Positions 37,227 through 45,664 of a DNA stretch of 64,000 bases are shown here, piece by piece. The first letter of the stretch is position 1, and each line of letters begins with the position of its first letter. The notes under the pieces were generated by a model. It was not told the DNA's origin. It ran no database searches and was given only the letters and a program-made list of their open reading frames with translations. Position numbers and translations under genes: made by a program. This DNA is from Heliorestis acidaminivorans (GTDB lineage Bacteria; Bacillota; Desulfitobacteriia; Heliobacteriales; Heliobacteriaceae), in contig NZ_WBXO01000001.1 of assembly GCF_008933955.1 (NCBI RefSeq), positions 62,001 through 126,000 on the forward strand. Reading direction: 5' to 3'.

Positions 37227-37463
37227 ATGACCAAACAGCTTAACCTTCAGGATGCTTTCCTGAATCAAGTTCGTAAGGAAAATCTCCTTGTTACCATTTT
37301 TTTAGTGAACGGCTTTCAAATCAAAGGGATGGTAAAAGGATTTGATAGTTTTACCGTTTTCCTAGATGTGGAAGGAAAGCAACAGATGGTCTATAAACAT
37401 GCCATATCAACAATTATGCCTTCTCGTACTGTTTCCTTAACACTAGAAGGTAATAAAGCCTAA
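37227..37463 (+). CDS. hfq: RNA chaperone Hfq
   Basis: 78-aa Sm-like hexameric RNA chaperone. Sm1 motif [20 protein letters not shown] and Sm2 [10 protein letters not shown] carry the conserved Gly, Asp, and the YKH uridine-binding triad. It is as short as other Firmicute Hfq proteins, with almost no C-terminal tail. ATG 37227 has GGAGGGGCG upstream. It is the last gene of the string and is followed by a strong terminator. Confidence 0.97.
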   Translation: MTKQLNLQDAFLNQVRKENLLVTIFLVNGFQIKGMVKGFDSFTVFLDVEGKQQMVYKHAISTIMPSRTVSLTLEGNKA

Positions 37464-37481
37464 GAATAAAATTGTAGAAGA

Positions 37482-37511
37482 AAGACACCTCGCGCAGAGG
37501 TGTCTTTTTTA
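37482..37511 (+). terminator. Terminator after hfq
   Basis: AGACACCTC-GCGCA-GAGGTGTCT followed by T6. Confidence 0.95.
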
Positions 37512-37609
37512 CTTCAAAGTTTTTTCGTTTTTTTTCATTTTTAGCAGGATATTACTGTTTAATAGAGAATTCAATAACCATAATATCCCATTTGAGGAGT
37601 GGTATATTC

Positions 37610-38866
37610 ATGGATAGGGAACAATCCGATCTTTCTTCTGATATAGAGAAAGATGATATTTACGACGGTGCTACAGAGCGAGAGTATAGACCTAATCAAA
37701 GTAGAATAGTTTCCGTATCAGGCTTTAATCCTTATCCCGTAGAGCCAACATTACCGCCATACAGGTATCAAAAGAAGAAGAATGGAAAATTTAGAAGATG
37801 GTCAGTAATGATTCTTCTACCCTTAGTCTTATTAACAGGAGCTTTAGCATCATCTACATACTTTGGCCTTATACCTCTAGGAGACGGAAAAGAGCCTTTA
37901 GAAGCAGTAATGTCCTGGTTTGAAAAGGATGATGATTCAACAAATAATCAAACTGATGCTCTTGATAGAAGTGAAGAACTATTAGCTGATCAGACTTTGG
38001 CTGTAACTTCTGATCAAGTGCAAGAGACTAAGTGGCAAAGAGGGCTACAAAAGGAGCAATTGTGGTCCATTATCACCATAGATAGCGATAATGGAACTAA
38101 TCAAGCTAATGCTACTCATTCAGTGCAAATTGTTCCTTTGCTTAGCGGTGATTTCTTAGCAGTAGTTGAAGAATCAGGTACCCTTTATGGTCTAGATGTG
38201 AGAGGAGAACTGTTGTGGTCTAAAGGCCCAGAGGAGTGGGGCGTTAGTGGAGGCAAAAGAGTTATAAGAAAATGGACAGGCTTAGCTCGCTCAGATAACG
38301 GGCGCGTCGCCGCTTTTACGACAGGAATTGAATCTGTTGTCTGGTGGAGTAACCCCCAACGTCCTTATGAAGAACACCCACTTCCTGAAGAGAGCATTGC
38401 TCCTATTTTAGGTGTTACAGCAAATAATGAATTAATCCGTTTAAGTTCTACAGAAAATATTGAGATTGTAGACAGACACGGAGAAGTTATTAAAGAGATA
38501 AAAGGCTATGGCCCATCTCATCAACCTAAGATTATTGAACCGCTAGCTCAAAAAGATCTGCTCATTGTAACAGAAGAAGGCCTGCTTTATAGTGTAAATA
38601 GTGAAGGCACAATAGAGTATGAAATAGGGCATCTACCGAAAGAACGAGGACCGATTAACGCTGTTGCGGTAGACAAAGAAGGCTATATTTTCATAGGCAC
38701 AGACCAAGAGATTATCATCTGGCAAGATAAAGGCGAAGAAATATACGCTATGCCTTTTGATTCTGCTTGTGTATCTTTAGCCTTAACAGAAAAAGGTCAA
38801 CTGCTTGTTGGTGATCGTTACGGTCAAGTTCATATTTTTACGCAGAATCAATCACCAAAGCTGTAG
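37610..38866 (+). CDS. Membrane-anchored protein with PQQ-like beta-propeller repeats
   Basis: 418 aa. A polar cytoplasmic N-terminus of about 65 residues is followed by one membrane span (MILLPLVLLTGALAS, near residues 67-85) and an extracytoplasmic part. That part holds repeated strand patterns of the PQQ/quinoprotein type, such as GTLYGLDVRGELLWS, EGLLYSVNSEGTIEY and GYIFIGTDQEIIIW. No catalytic residues are recognised; such folds often act as scaffolds or binding modules. ATG 37610 lies behind TGAGGAGTGG. It is monocistronic between two terminators. Confidence 0.65.
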   Translation: MDREQSDLSSDIEKDDIYDGATEREYRPNQSRIVSVSGFNPYPVEPTLPPYRYQKKKNGKFRRWSVMILLPLVLLTGALASSTYFGLIPLGDGKEPLEAVMSWFEKDDDSTNNQTDALDRSEELLADQTLAVTSDQVQETKWQRGLQKEQLWSIITIDSDNGTNQANATHSVQIVPLLSGDFLAVVEESGTLYGLDVRGELLWSKGPEEWGVSGGKRVIRKWTGLARSDNGRVAAFTTGIESVVWWSNPQRPYEEHPLPEESIAPILGVTANNELIRLSSTENIEIVDRHGEVIKEIKGYGPSHQPKIIEPLAQKDLLIVTEEGLLYSVNSEGTIEYEIGHLPKERGPINAVAVDKEGYIFIGTDQEIIIWQDKGEEIYAMPFDSACVSLALTEKGQLLVGDRYGQVHIFTQNQSPKL

Positions 38867-38878
38867 AAGATTGAATCT

Positions 38879-38918
38879 AAAAAAACCAGCTTCTCATGGG
38901 AAGAGCTGGTTTTTTTCT
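38879..38918 (+). terminator. Terminator after the beta-propeller protein gene
   Basis: AAACCAGCT and AGCTGGTTT arms with a TCTCATGGGAAG centre, followed by T7. Confidence 0.92.
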
Positions 38919-39086
38919 TTCTCCAAAAAACTTCTGAACCTTGACTAACTTAAAAGGTCAGCTACTTCTAAATACTTTCTTAACCTTTTAAGCCTTTCCT
39001 TACTGTACAATAGGTTGAAGTGATCGAAGGGTAATGATAATATAAACAAGCAATAAGAATCATTCCTATTGAAAGGTAGGTTACAA

Positions 39087-39887
39087 ATGGTAAAAGTTCG
39101 ACAAGTGCAAGCCTTTGCACTATTTGCTGCAGTGCTCTCTATATTTTGGTTCATTGGTTTACTCTTAACAATGCAAGGCTATATTGGCTCAACTATGCCC
39201 GTTATGACACCTATAGCAATAGATGAGCATTCTAAGGAAGAAAAGTCAGCAATACAAAAAGATACACTGGCTGTCCTTGCATTAGGCGATTCTTTAACTC
39301 GTGGTACTGGTGATAGCACAGGCAAAGGTTATGTAGGACACCTGATTGATGATCTTCGCCAAGGCTCTGATCAAAATGTATCCATACATAACTTAGCTAT
39401 TAATGGACAACGGTCCGACCAACTCGCACAACAAATTCAACAAGCTGATGTGCAAAGAACGATTCAAGGGGCTGACCTGATTGTCCTTACAATTGGTGGG
39501 AATGACCTTTTTCGCAGAGGCGAAACACTGCTTAATTTTGACATGAATGCCATTGATGGCTATCGAGAAGCTTACATTCAGAATCTAAACTTTATTCTCT
39601 CGGAGATTCGTAAGCATAATAACGAAGCTACTATTTTCTACTTAGGTTTATATAATCCCTTTATCAATTTAGGCGATAGTGAAACAACATCAAAAGTAAT
39701 TAGAGAGTGGAACTATGAAAGTGCAGAAGCACTAGCACTCTATGATCATACAGTTTTTGTTCCTACTTTCGATCTTTTTCAATTAAATGTGAACCAATAT
39801 CTTTACTCTGATCAGTTTCATCCTAACTCAGAAGGTTATCGAATCATGGCAGATCGTTTAACTTCACTCCTTACTAATGCGAGGTGA
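39087..39887 (+). CDS. Secreted or anchored SGNH/GDSL-family hydrolase
   Basis: 266 aa with an N-terminal hydrophobic segment (FALFAAVLSIFWFIGLLL, residues 9-26) that anchors or exports it. SGNH blocks are clear: LALGDSLTRG (catalytic Ser, near residue 69), NLAINGQRSD (Gly), TIGGNDLF (Asn) and DQFHPNSEGY (Asp/His near residue 249). Such enzymes act as esterases or lipases on lipids, peptidoglycan or acyl thioesters; the substrate is unknown. ATG 39087 has AAAGGTAGG upstream. It is ten bases before the ABC ATPase gene, so co-transcription is likely. Confidence 0.85.
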   Translation: MVKVRQVQAFALFAAVLSIFWFIGLLLTMQGYIGSTMPVMTPIAIDEHSKEEKSAIQKDTLAVLALGDSLTRGTGDSTGKGYVGHLIDDLRQGSDQNVSIHNLAINGQRSDQLAQQIQQADVQRTIQGADLIVLTIGGNDLFRRGETLLNFDMNAIDGYREAYIQNLNFILSEIRKHNNEATIFYLGLYNPFINLGDSETTSKVIREWNYESAEALALYDHTVFVPTFDLFQLNVNQYLYSDQFHPNSEGYRIMADRLTSLLTNAR

Positions 39888-39897
39888 AAAATAGTTC

Positions 39898-40827
39898 GTG
39901 AACAACAATATGAACAAAGAGATAACGTTATCAGTCCAAGGGTTACGTAAAACAATTGGGAAAAAAGAGATTATTCATGGCATAGATTTCGAGCTACATC
40001 GTGGTGAAGTCTTTGGTTTTTTGGGACCTAATGGAGCAGGTAAGACCACAACAATTCGTATGCTTGTAGGGCTAATTCAACCTACAGCTGGTACGATTGA
40101 AATCTGTGGTTATGATCTAAAAAAGAATTTTACAGAAGCCATGGAGAACTTAGGTTGTATCGTAGAAAATCCAGAATTATACCCTTATCTATCTGGGTGG
40201 GAGAATTTACAGCTCTTTGCTAACATGCTACCGAAGATAGGCATAGAGAGAATGAATGAAGTAGTAGAGCTAGTGGGGTTACAACAACGGATTAACGATA
40301 AAGTGCAAACATATTCACTGGGTATGAGACAGCGACTCGGCATTGCTCAAGCCTTGCTGGGAAGGCCCAAAGTACTTATCTTAGACGAACCGACTAATGG
40401 ACTAGATCCTTCAGGAATACGAGAAATGAGGCAGTTTATTCGTTTTCTAGCTGAACAAGAAGGCTTAAGTGTTTTCGTATCGAGTCACTTGCTAAGTGAG
40501 ATTCAACTTATGTGCGATCGAGTTGCCATTATCTCTAAAGGTCAAGTGCTTCAAGTTGGGGAAGTTAGAGAACTATTAGGACAACAGGAACGATTACTTT
40601 GGAAGTTAAGTCCCCTAGAGAAAGGGACTGCTATTTTAGAGAAGCATACAGAAGTTACAGTAACAGAAGAAGGTCAAGTAATCACAGCTTATGTAGACGG
40701 TCACCAGACTGGGCTATGGATTCAGCAACTTGTTGAAGCTGGAGTAATGGTGCAAGAAATGAACCGTCAAGTGCCTACATTGGAAGACTTGTTCCTCCAC
40801 ATTACAGGAGGCGAAACGATTGATTAA
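39898..40827 (+). CDS. ABC transporter ATP-binding protein (pair 1)
   Basis: 309-aa ABC ATPase of the drug/bacitracin-resistance (BcrA/CcmA-like) subgroup. Walker A is GPNGAGKTT, the signature is YSLGMRQRLGIAQAL, Walker B is VLILDEPTNGLD and the H-loop is SSHLLSE. A C-terminal extension of about 80 residues, usual in this subgroup, follows. GTG 39898 is used, since GAGGTG lies 12 bases upstream. It overlaps its permease gene by eight bases. The substrate is unknown. Confidence 0.92.
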   Translation: MNNNMNKEITLSVQGLRKTIGKKEIIHGIDFELHRGEVFGFLGPNGAGKTTTIRMLVGLIQPTAGTIEICGYDLKKNFTEAMENLGCIVENPELYPYLSGWENLQLFANMLPKIGIERMNEVVELVGLQQRINDKVQTYSLGMRQRLGIAQALLGRPKVLILDEPTNGLDPSGIREMRQFIRFLAEQEGLSVFVSSHLLSEIQLMCDRVAIISKGQVLQVGEVRELLGQQERLLWKLSPLEKGTAILEKHTEVTVTEEGQVITAYVDGHQTGLWIQQLVEAGVMVQEMNRQVPTLEDLFLHITGGETID

Positions 40828-41800
40828 TCTAGTATTTAATGAAATCACGAAACTTCTAGGCAAACGGCGCTTGCTTGTGGTAACGCTAATTATGGCCATG
40901 CTCATGGCTGTCTTTACTTATGCTCAGGCAAAAGAAATAGAAAGAACGAGAGAAAGACTAGGAACAGAAGATTGGCGTACAACTTTACAGCAACAGATTA
41001 TTGACACTCAAAACCGTCTGGGAAGTACTAGAATTTCTGATGAATGGAGACAAACACTACAGATTCGCATTGCCCAACAACAATACTACTTAGATAACGA
41101 TATTAATCCCGCTGAGCCTGGTGCACCTACTTTTTTACGTGGTTTTATAGAAAACTCCGTTCAACTATTACTACCGCTAATGGTTATGGTCATAGCGGCC
41201 GATCTTGTTTCATCAGAAAAAAGCTTAGGCACTATTAAGCTGTTGCTTACCAGACCAGTAAAGCGATGGCGCATCCTCTTAAGTAAATACATCACCTTAA
41301 TCTTAGCTGTATCTTTCATTATTTTTATCTTCGGCTTATTAGGTTACCTGATATCAGGCCTTGTTTTTGGCTATAAAGGATGGATGGCTCCGGTCATTTC
41401 AGGCTTTGTCGTACAAGGTGGCGAGCTTGATACGGCCTCAACATTTATCATTCCACAATGGCAATACTTATTAATGGCTTTTGGCCTAGCTTGGTTTGTA
41501 TCTATTGTCGTAGGCACTCTATCTTTTCTCTTATCAGTTCTTGTAAGAAGCACTGCCGCTGGTATGGGCATCATGTTAGCCGCACTAATATCGGGCACCA
41601 TCTTAAGCAATATGGTTTCTTCCTGGGAAGCGGCTAAGTATCTCTTCATGGTTAACTTAAATATTACGAGTTACTTAACAGGACAATCGCCGCCTATCGA
41701 AGGTATGACTCTCGGTTTTTCTGTGACTATATTAACGATTTGGGCCGCTGTTGCTCTTTTCCTATCCTTTTTTGTCTTTACACGGCAAGATGTTTATTAA
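40820..41800 (+). CDS. ABC-2 type transporter permease (pair 1)
   Basis: 326 aa. One N-terminal span, a long extracytoplasmic/helical segment (about residues 40-105) with Gln/Arg-rich stretches, then five further spans, as in ABC-2 permeases of the BcrB/NatB kind. SSEKSLGTIKLLLTRPVKRW (as two parts) is the conserved cytoplasmic coupling loop. TTG 40820 follows AGGAGGCG and overlaps the ATPase gene. It works with the preceding ATPase as an exporter or sensor module. Confidence 0.88.
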   Translation: MINLVFNEITKLLGKRRLLVVTLIMAMLMAVFTYAQAKEIERTRERLGTEDWRTTLQQQIIDTQNRLGSTRISDEWRQTLQIRIAQQQYYLDNDINPAEPGAPTFLRGFIENSVQLLLPLMVMVIAADLVSSEKSLGTIKLLLTRPVKRWRILLSKYITLILAVSFIIFIFGLLGYLISGLVFGYKGWMAPVISGFVVQGGELDTASTFIIPQWQYLLMAFGLAWFVSIVVGTLSFLLSVLVRSTAAGMGIMLAALISGTILSNMVSSWEAAKYLFMVNLNITSYLTGQSPPIEGMTLGFSVTILTIWAAVALFLSFFVFTRQDVY

Positions 41801-41816
41801 GTTTCTCAACCAAAAA

Positions 41817-41858
41817 AAGAGGTATCTGCTCAACAAGAGCAGGTACCTCTTTTTTTAT
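41817..41858 (+). terminator. Terminator after ABC pair 1
   Basis: AGAGGTATCTGCTC pairs with GAGCAGGTACCTCT around AACAA, followed by T7. Confidence 0.93.
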
Positions 41859-41956
41859 TGTAGGAAAAAATTAAGATTTGTACATAAAGGATGTAAGAAT
41901 TGATGGCTATGATATAAACAAATGAAAAAACTTCAGGGAATGAGGAGGGAAGGCCC

Positions 41957-42670
41957 ATGGAAAGAGCAACTGTTCAATTTGATAAAGTTACAAAAAAGAT
42001 CGGTAAAAAAACAATAATCGATGAAATATCATTTTCCATTGCGCCTGGTGAAGTTTTTGGGTTACTAGGACCTAACGGTGCAGGGAAAACTACAGCTTTA
42101 CGTATGCTTACAGGATTAATGAAACCAACCAAGGGAGATATTCGCCTCTGTGGTTATAGTATTCAAAAAGATTTCGAAAAAGCTATTCAGCATGTAGGAG
42201 CGATTATCGAAAACCCAGATTTATATAGCTACCTGACGGGATATCAGAATTTAATTCACTTTGCTCGTATGTCTGGAAAAGTTAATAAGGAGCGACTTAC
42301 TGAAATTATTGCTCTAGTAGGTCTTGCGGAAGCCATCAATGATAAAGTGAAAACCTACTCCTTAGGTATGCGTCAAAGGCTCGGCCTTGCTCAAGCTTTG
42401 CTTCATTCTCCTTCACTTGTTGTTCTTGATGAACCTACCAACGGTCTTGACCCAGCGGGAATAGGAGAGTTGCGACAATATCTCAAAAAAATAGCTCATG
42501 ATGAAGGAGTTACCGTTCTAGTTTCCAGTCATCTCTTGTCGGAAATGGAACTGCTCTGTGACGGCATCGCAATTATCCAAAAAGGGAAAATTCTTCAGAT
42601 TCAAAAAATGCAGGACATTGTTAAGAACAGTACCTTAGAAGAACACTTTCTTGAAGTGACCGATAGGTAG
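41957..42670 (+). CDS. ABC transporter ATP-binding protein (pair 2)
   Basis: 237-aa ABC ATPase with Walker A GPNGAGKTT, signature YSLGMRQRLGLAQAL, Walker B VVLDEPTNGLDP and SSHLLSE. It closely resembles the ATPase of pair 1 but lacks most of the C-terminal extension, so the two pairs look like old paralogues. ATG 41957 has GAGGAGGGAAGG upstream. It is followed by its permease and a two-component system in one run of genes. Confidence 0.92.
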   Translation: MERATVQFDKVTKKIGKKTIIDEISFSIAPGEVFGLLGPNGAGKTTALRMLTGLMKPTKGDIRLCGYSIQKDFEKAIQHVGAIIENPDLYSYLTGYQNLIHFARMSGKVNKERLTEIIALVGLAEAINDKVKTYSLGMRQRLGLAQALLHSPSLVVLDEPTNGLDPAGIGELRQYLKKIAHDEGVTVLVSSHLLSEMELLCDGIAIIQKGKILQIQKMQDIVKNSTLEEHFLEVTDR

Positions 42671-42710
42671 AGGATAAAGTACCGGAGCACATTGAGAAAG
42701 GATGATGATT

Positions 42711-43490
42711 ATGTTTTCCTTGCGTCAGACCCTCTCTTTGGTACAAAATGAGAATATGAAGATCTATAGCCGCTTGAGCACTTGGGTGATGATCGGCCTA
42801 TTGTTACTTATGATTCCTGTTACAGCTTTTTTGTTACCGCTAGCAACAAATGTCACCGAAGACTTCTGGTCTTTCCTTCATTCTTCAGCTCAAATCAGTG
42901 CCATGGTAGCTTTACCTGCTATCGTAATCGCCGGCAACAGTATTGCTGGAGAATTTGCAAGCGGCACGATTAAGCTTTTGTTAATTCGTCCTATAAGTCG
43001 TAGCAAAATCTTAGTGACAAAATATATATCGCTTCTGCTTTTTGTACTTTTACTAGTCTTTCTTCTTTTTAAGGCCTCCTTGCTAACAGCCCTAATCTTT
43101 TTTGAAGCACCTTCTGTGAACAACCTTGCCGAAGCTACAGCAGTACAAGAAAATCTTAATAAAGTCATAGCAACCTATCTGTACAGTACTCTAGAAACAG
43201 TGATGATGGCGACCCTAGCTTTTATGCTTTCAGCACTTTTTCGAAGCAATTCCTTAGCTATTGGCTTGTCTTTTATCCTTCTATTCTCTGGCCCAGGCTT
43301 GATGATGCTTCTACAATCTTTCCCATGGTCTAAATACTTTCTCTTTGCTAATACGAATTTGCGACTAATCGCCGAAGGAATGGCACCTGTTGAAGGCATG
43401 AACTTATCTTTTGCCCTTGCCCTGTTGTTACTTTACTTCATCCTCTTTCAAGCACTAGCCTGGTATGGCTTTGTCAAAAGGGATATCTAG
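42711..43490 (+). CDS. ABC-2 type transporter permease (pair 2)
   Basis: 259 aa with six predicted spans. GEFASGTIKLLLIRPISRSKIL is split over the conserved coupling region near residue 85, matching the corresponding loop in pair 1. Start choice is between ATG 42702, 42705 and 42711; the AAAGGA at 42697-42702 favours 42711. It ends 23 bases before the response-regulator gene, suggesting that the transporter and the two-component system are one operon. Confidence 0.85.
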   Translation: MFSLRQTLSLVQNENMKIYSRLSTWVMIGLLLLMIPVTAFLLPLATNVTEDFWSFLHSSAQISAMVALPAIVIAGNSIAGEFASGTIKLLLIRPISRSKILVTKYISLLLFVLLLVFLLFKASLLTALIFFEAPSVNNLAEATAVQENLNKVIATYLYSTLETVMMATLAFMLSALFRSNSLAIGLSFILLFSGPGLMMLLQSFPWSKYFLFANTNLRLIAEGMAPVEGMNLSFALALLLLYFILFQALAWYGFVKRDI

Positions 43491-43513
43491 ATACCAAAAA
43501 GGAGGCCTAGAGC

Positions 43514-44209
43514 ATGAAAAAGATTTTAATCGTTGATGATGAAGAAGAAATTGTAGAACTGCTCAGTGATTACTTAAGCGTAGAAGGCTATAGCATTGTT
43601 ACAGCTTATAATGGTGAAGAAGCACTTAATAAAGGGCAGGTAGAAAAACCAGACTTGGCTATCTTAGATATTATGATGCCTCAACTTGATGGTTTTGAAG
43701 TTTGTCGCATTCTACGTAAAGACAGCAATATACCTATTCTCATTATCAGCGCTAGGCAAGAAGAAAGTGATAAAATCTTAGCTCTAGGCTTAGGTGCTGA
43801 CGATTATCTCGTTAAGCCTTTCAGTCCTCGTGAAGTAGTAGCACGAGTAAAAGCACTGTTGCGTCGGGCAACAGTGCTTTCAGGTGCTCAGCAAGAACAG
43901 GACATACTGCGCTTTACAGGGTTAGAAATATATCTGAAGGAATATCGAGTAGTACGAGAAGGTCAGGAGATTTCTTTACAAGCCAAAGAATTTGAATTGC
44001 TTCGCTTGCTAGCTACGCATCCCCGACAAGTTTTTACTAAGGAGCAGTTAATGGATCGACTTTGGAGCGGTGACTACTATGGAGACCCCAACGCTTTGTC
44101 TGTCTATGTCAGAAGACTGCGGGAGAAAATAGAGAGCAATCCTGCCCAACCTCGTTATATCAAAACAGTCTGGGGTGTAGGTTATAAGTTCGCAGGTGAT
44201 AGTTCATGA
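43514..44209 (+). CDS. OmpR-family response regulator
   Basis: 231 aa. The receiver domain shows the acidic pair DDEEE (near residue 9), the phosphoacceptor Asp in LAILDIMMPQLDG (near residue 53) and the conserved Lys in DDYLVKPFSP. The C-terminal winged-helix domain ends in YIKTVWGVGYKF. ATG 43514 has AAAAAGGAGGCC upstream. It overlaps the histidine kinase gene by four bases, and probably controls the upstream ABC genes. Confidence 0.95.
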   Translation: MKKILIVDDEEEIVELLSDYLSVEGYSIVTAYNGEEALNKGQVEKPDLAILDIMMPQLDGFEVCRILRKDSNIPILIISARQEESDKILALGLGADDYLVKPFSPREVVARVKALLRRATVLSGAQQEQDILRFTGLEIYLKEYRVVREGQEISLQAKEFELLRLLATHPRQVFTKEQLMDRLWSGDYYGDPNALSVYVRRLREKIESNPAQPRYIKTVWGVGYKFAGDSS

Positions 44210-45630
44210 CCTCTTGGAAACCTGGCATTCGCCTAAAACTTTTTATAGCTTTTATCTTGGCTGTAACAGTCCCACTGTCAGCTCTCTTCGGATCATTTAT
44301 CTTCTTAATGAACCAAGAAAAAATGGCTTCACCGGATGATATCAGATCGCCTCTATATGCGGAAAAGATAGCTGAAGAAGTGATCAAAGAGTATCATCAG
44401 GAAGGTTCTCTCTTAGGTGCACTTACTAAGCTTGAAGCCCTGGAAATGCCTGCTGGTAGTGGCGTTGAAGTTCTCGATAGCGAAGGTGTAGTTCTCTATG
44501 ACAGTAGAGGTTTACGACAAGGAGTGACCGTAAGGGCCTATGAGATAGCGCAAATGTTTATCTCAGAACAAGAAAACTTTTCTTTAGAAGAACAAATGAA
44601 TTATCATGTTGTACCTTTGAACATAGAGGGAGAAGAGCAGGGGCTATTGATCATCTCTTATCCTGCTACTCTGATTCTTGATCCACTTTTTCGCAATCTT
44701 GTAAGCACTGCTTTCATAGCTATTATTACGGCCTTAGCGCTTTTTCTCTTACTTGCTACCTTCTTGTCACGATGGCTGATCAGGCCTCTGCAAGAAATGG
44801 TTTCTGCTACGGAAAAAATTGCCCATGGCGATTATGAAAGTCCCGTTAATATTCAAAGCAAAGATGAGCTAGGTCGCGTGGCCTTAGCTTTTAATGAAAT
44901 GACGAGAAAACTAGCTCAATCGAGAAAAAGAGAACAGGAACTAGAGCAATCGAGGCGTGACCTCGTTGCGAACGTTTCCCACGATCTGCGCACGCCTTTA
45001 GCTTCTATTCGCGGATATGTAGAAGGTCTTTTAGATGGATTAGCCTCTGATCAAGAGAAGCGAGATCGCTATTTACAAGTAATTTATGAAAAGGCTCTTA
45101 CCTTAGAAAGGCTCATTCAAGATCTCTTTGAACTCTCCCGATTAGAGCAAGGAATCTTGAGAATGGAAAAAGTAGAAGTTCCTGCCTCAGAGATGCTCAA
45201 AGAACTAGCAGAAAAGTATGCCCATGATGCTGAATTAGCGGGCATTTCTTTTCTTGCTGAGATTCCTGAGCATTTACCGATGATTGAAGTAGATCCCGGT
45301 CGCATTGAGCAAGTATTAACTAATCTATTTCAAAATGCTATTCGTCATAGCGGACCAAGAAAAGGATTTGTTACTTTAAGAGCTGAATATAAGGAACGAT
45401 TTATCTTCCTATCCCTTGCAGATAATGGCGAAGGCATTACAAGATCAGAGCTACCTTATCTATTCGATCGCTTCTACAGCGGCGAAAAATCTCGCTCTCG
45501 TCAAAAAGGCGGTACTGGCTTAGGCTTAGCCATCGCGAAAGAAATCGTTGAAGCCCACGGTGGAACTATCAAAGCTGAAAGCGAATTAGGCCAAGGTGCA
45601 ACTTTTACTTTCACCATACCAGTGAAATAG
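44206..45630 (+). CDS. Membrane sensor histidine kinase
   Basis: 474 aa. Two membrane spans (about residues 13-31 and 161-187) enclose an extracytoplasmic sensor of about 130 residues. A HAMP domain, a coiled linker, the HisKA box NVSHDLRTPLASIRGY (His near residue 260) and the ATPase boxes (N box NLFQNAIRHSG, G boxes DNGEGI and GGTGLGLAI) follow. ATG 44206 overlaps the regulator gene. The PhoR/BaeS-like layout fits envelope-stress sensing, but the signal is unknown. Confidence 0.95.
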   Translation: MTSWKPGIRLKLFIAFILAVTVPLSALFGSFIFLMNQEKMASPDDIRSPLYAEKIAEEVIKEYHQEGSLLGALTKLEALEMPAGSGVEVLDSEGVVLYDSRGLRQGVTVRAYEIAQMFISEQENFSLEEQMNYHVVPLNIEGEEQGLLIISYPATLILDPLFRNLVSTAFIAIITALALFLLLATFLSRWLIRPLQEMVSATEKIAHGDYESPVNIQSKDELGRVALAFNEMTRKLAQSRKREQELEQSRRDLVANVSHDLRTPLASIRGYVEGLLDGLASDQEKRDRYLQVIYEKALTLERLIQDLFELSRLEQGILRMEKVEVPASEMLKELAEKYAHDAELAGISFLAEIPEHLPMIEVDPGRIEQVLTNLFQNAIRHSGPRKGFVTLRAEYKERFIFLSLADNGEGITRSELPYLFDRFYSGEKSRSRQKGGTGLGLAIAKEIVEAHGGTIKAESELGQGATFTFTIPVK

Positions 45631-45639
45631 TAATTGCAA

Positions 45640-45662
45640 ATAAAACCTTGAATAGGTTTTAT
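45640..45662. terminator. Small hairpin between convergent genes
   Basis: ATAAAACCT-TGAAT-AGGTTTTAT, a perfect 9-bp arm pair, lies between the kinase stop and the ABC-F stop. The arms are A/T-rich and the T-run is weak, so its efficiency as a two-way terminator is doubtful. Confidence 0.4.
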
Positions 45663-45664
45663 AT

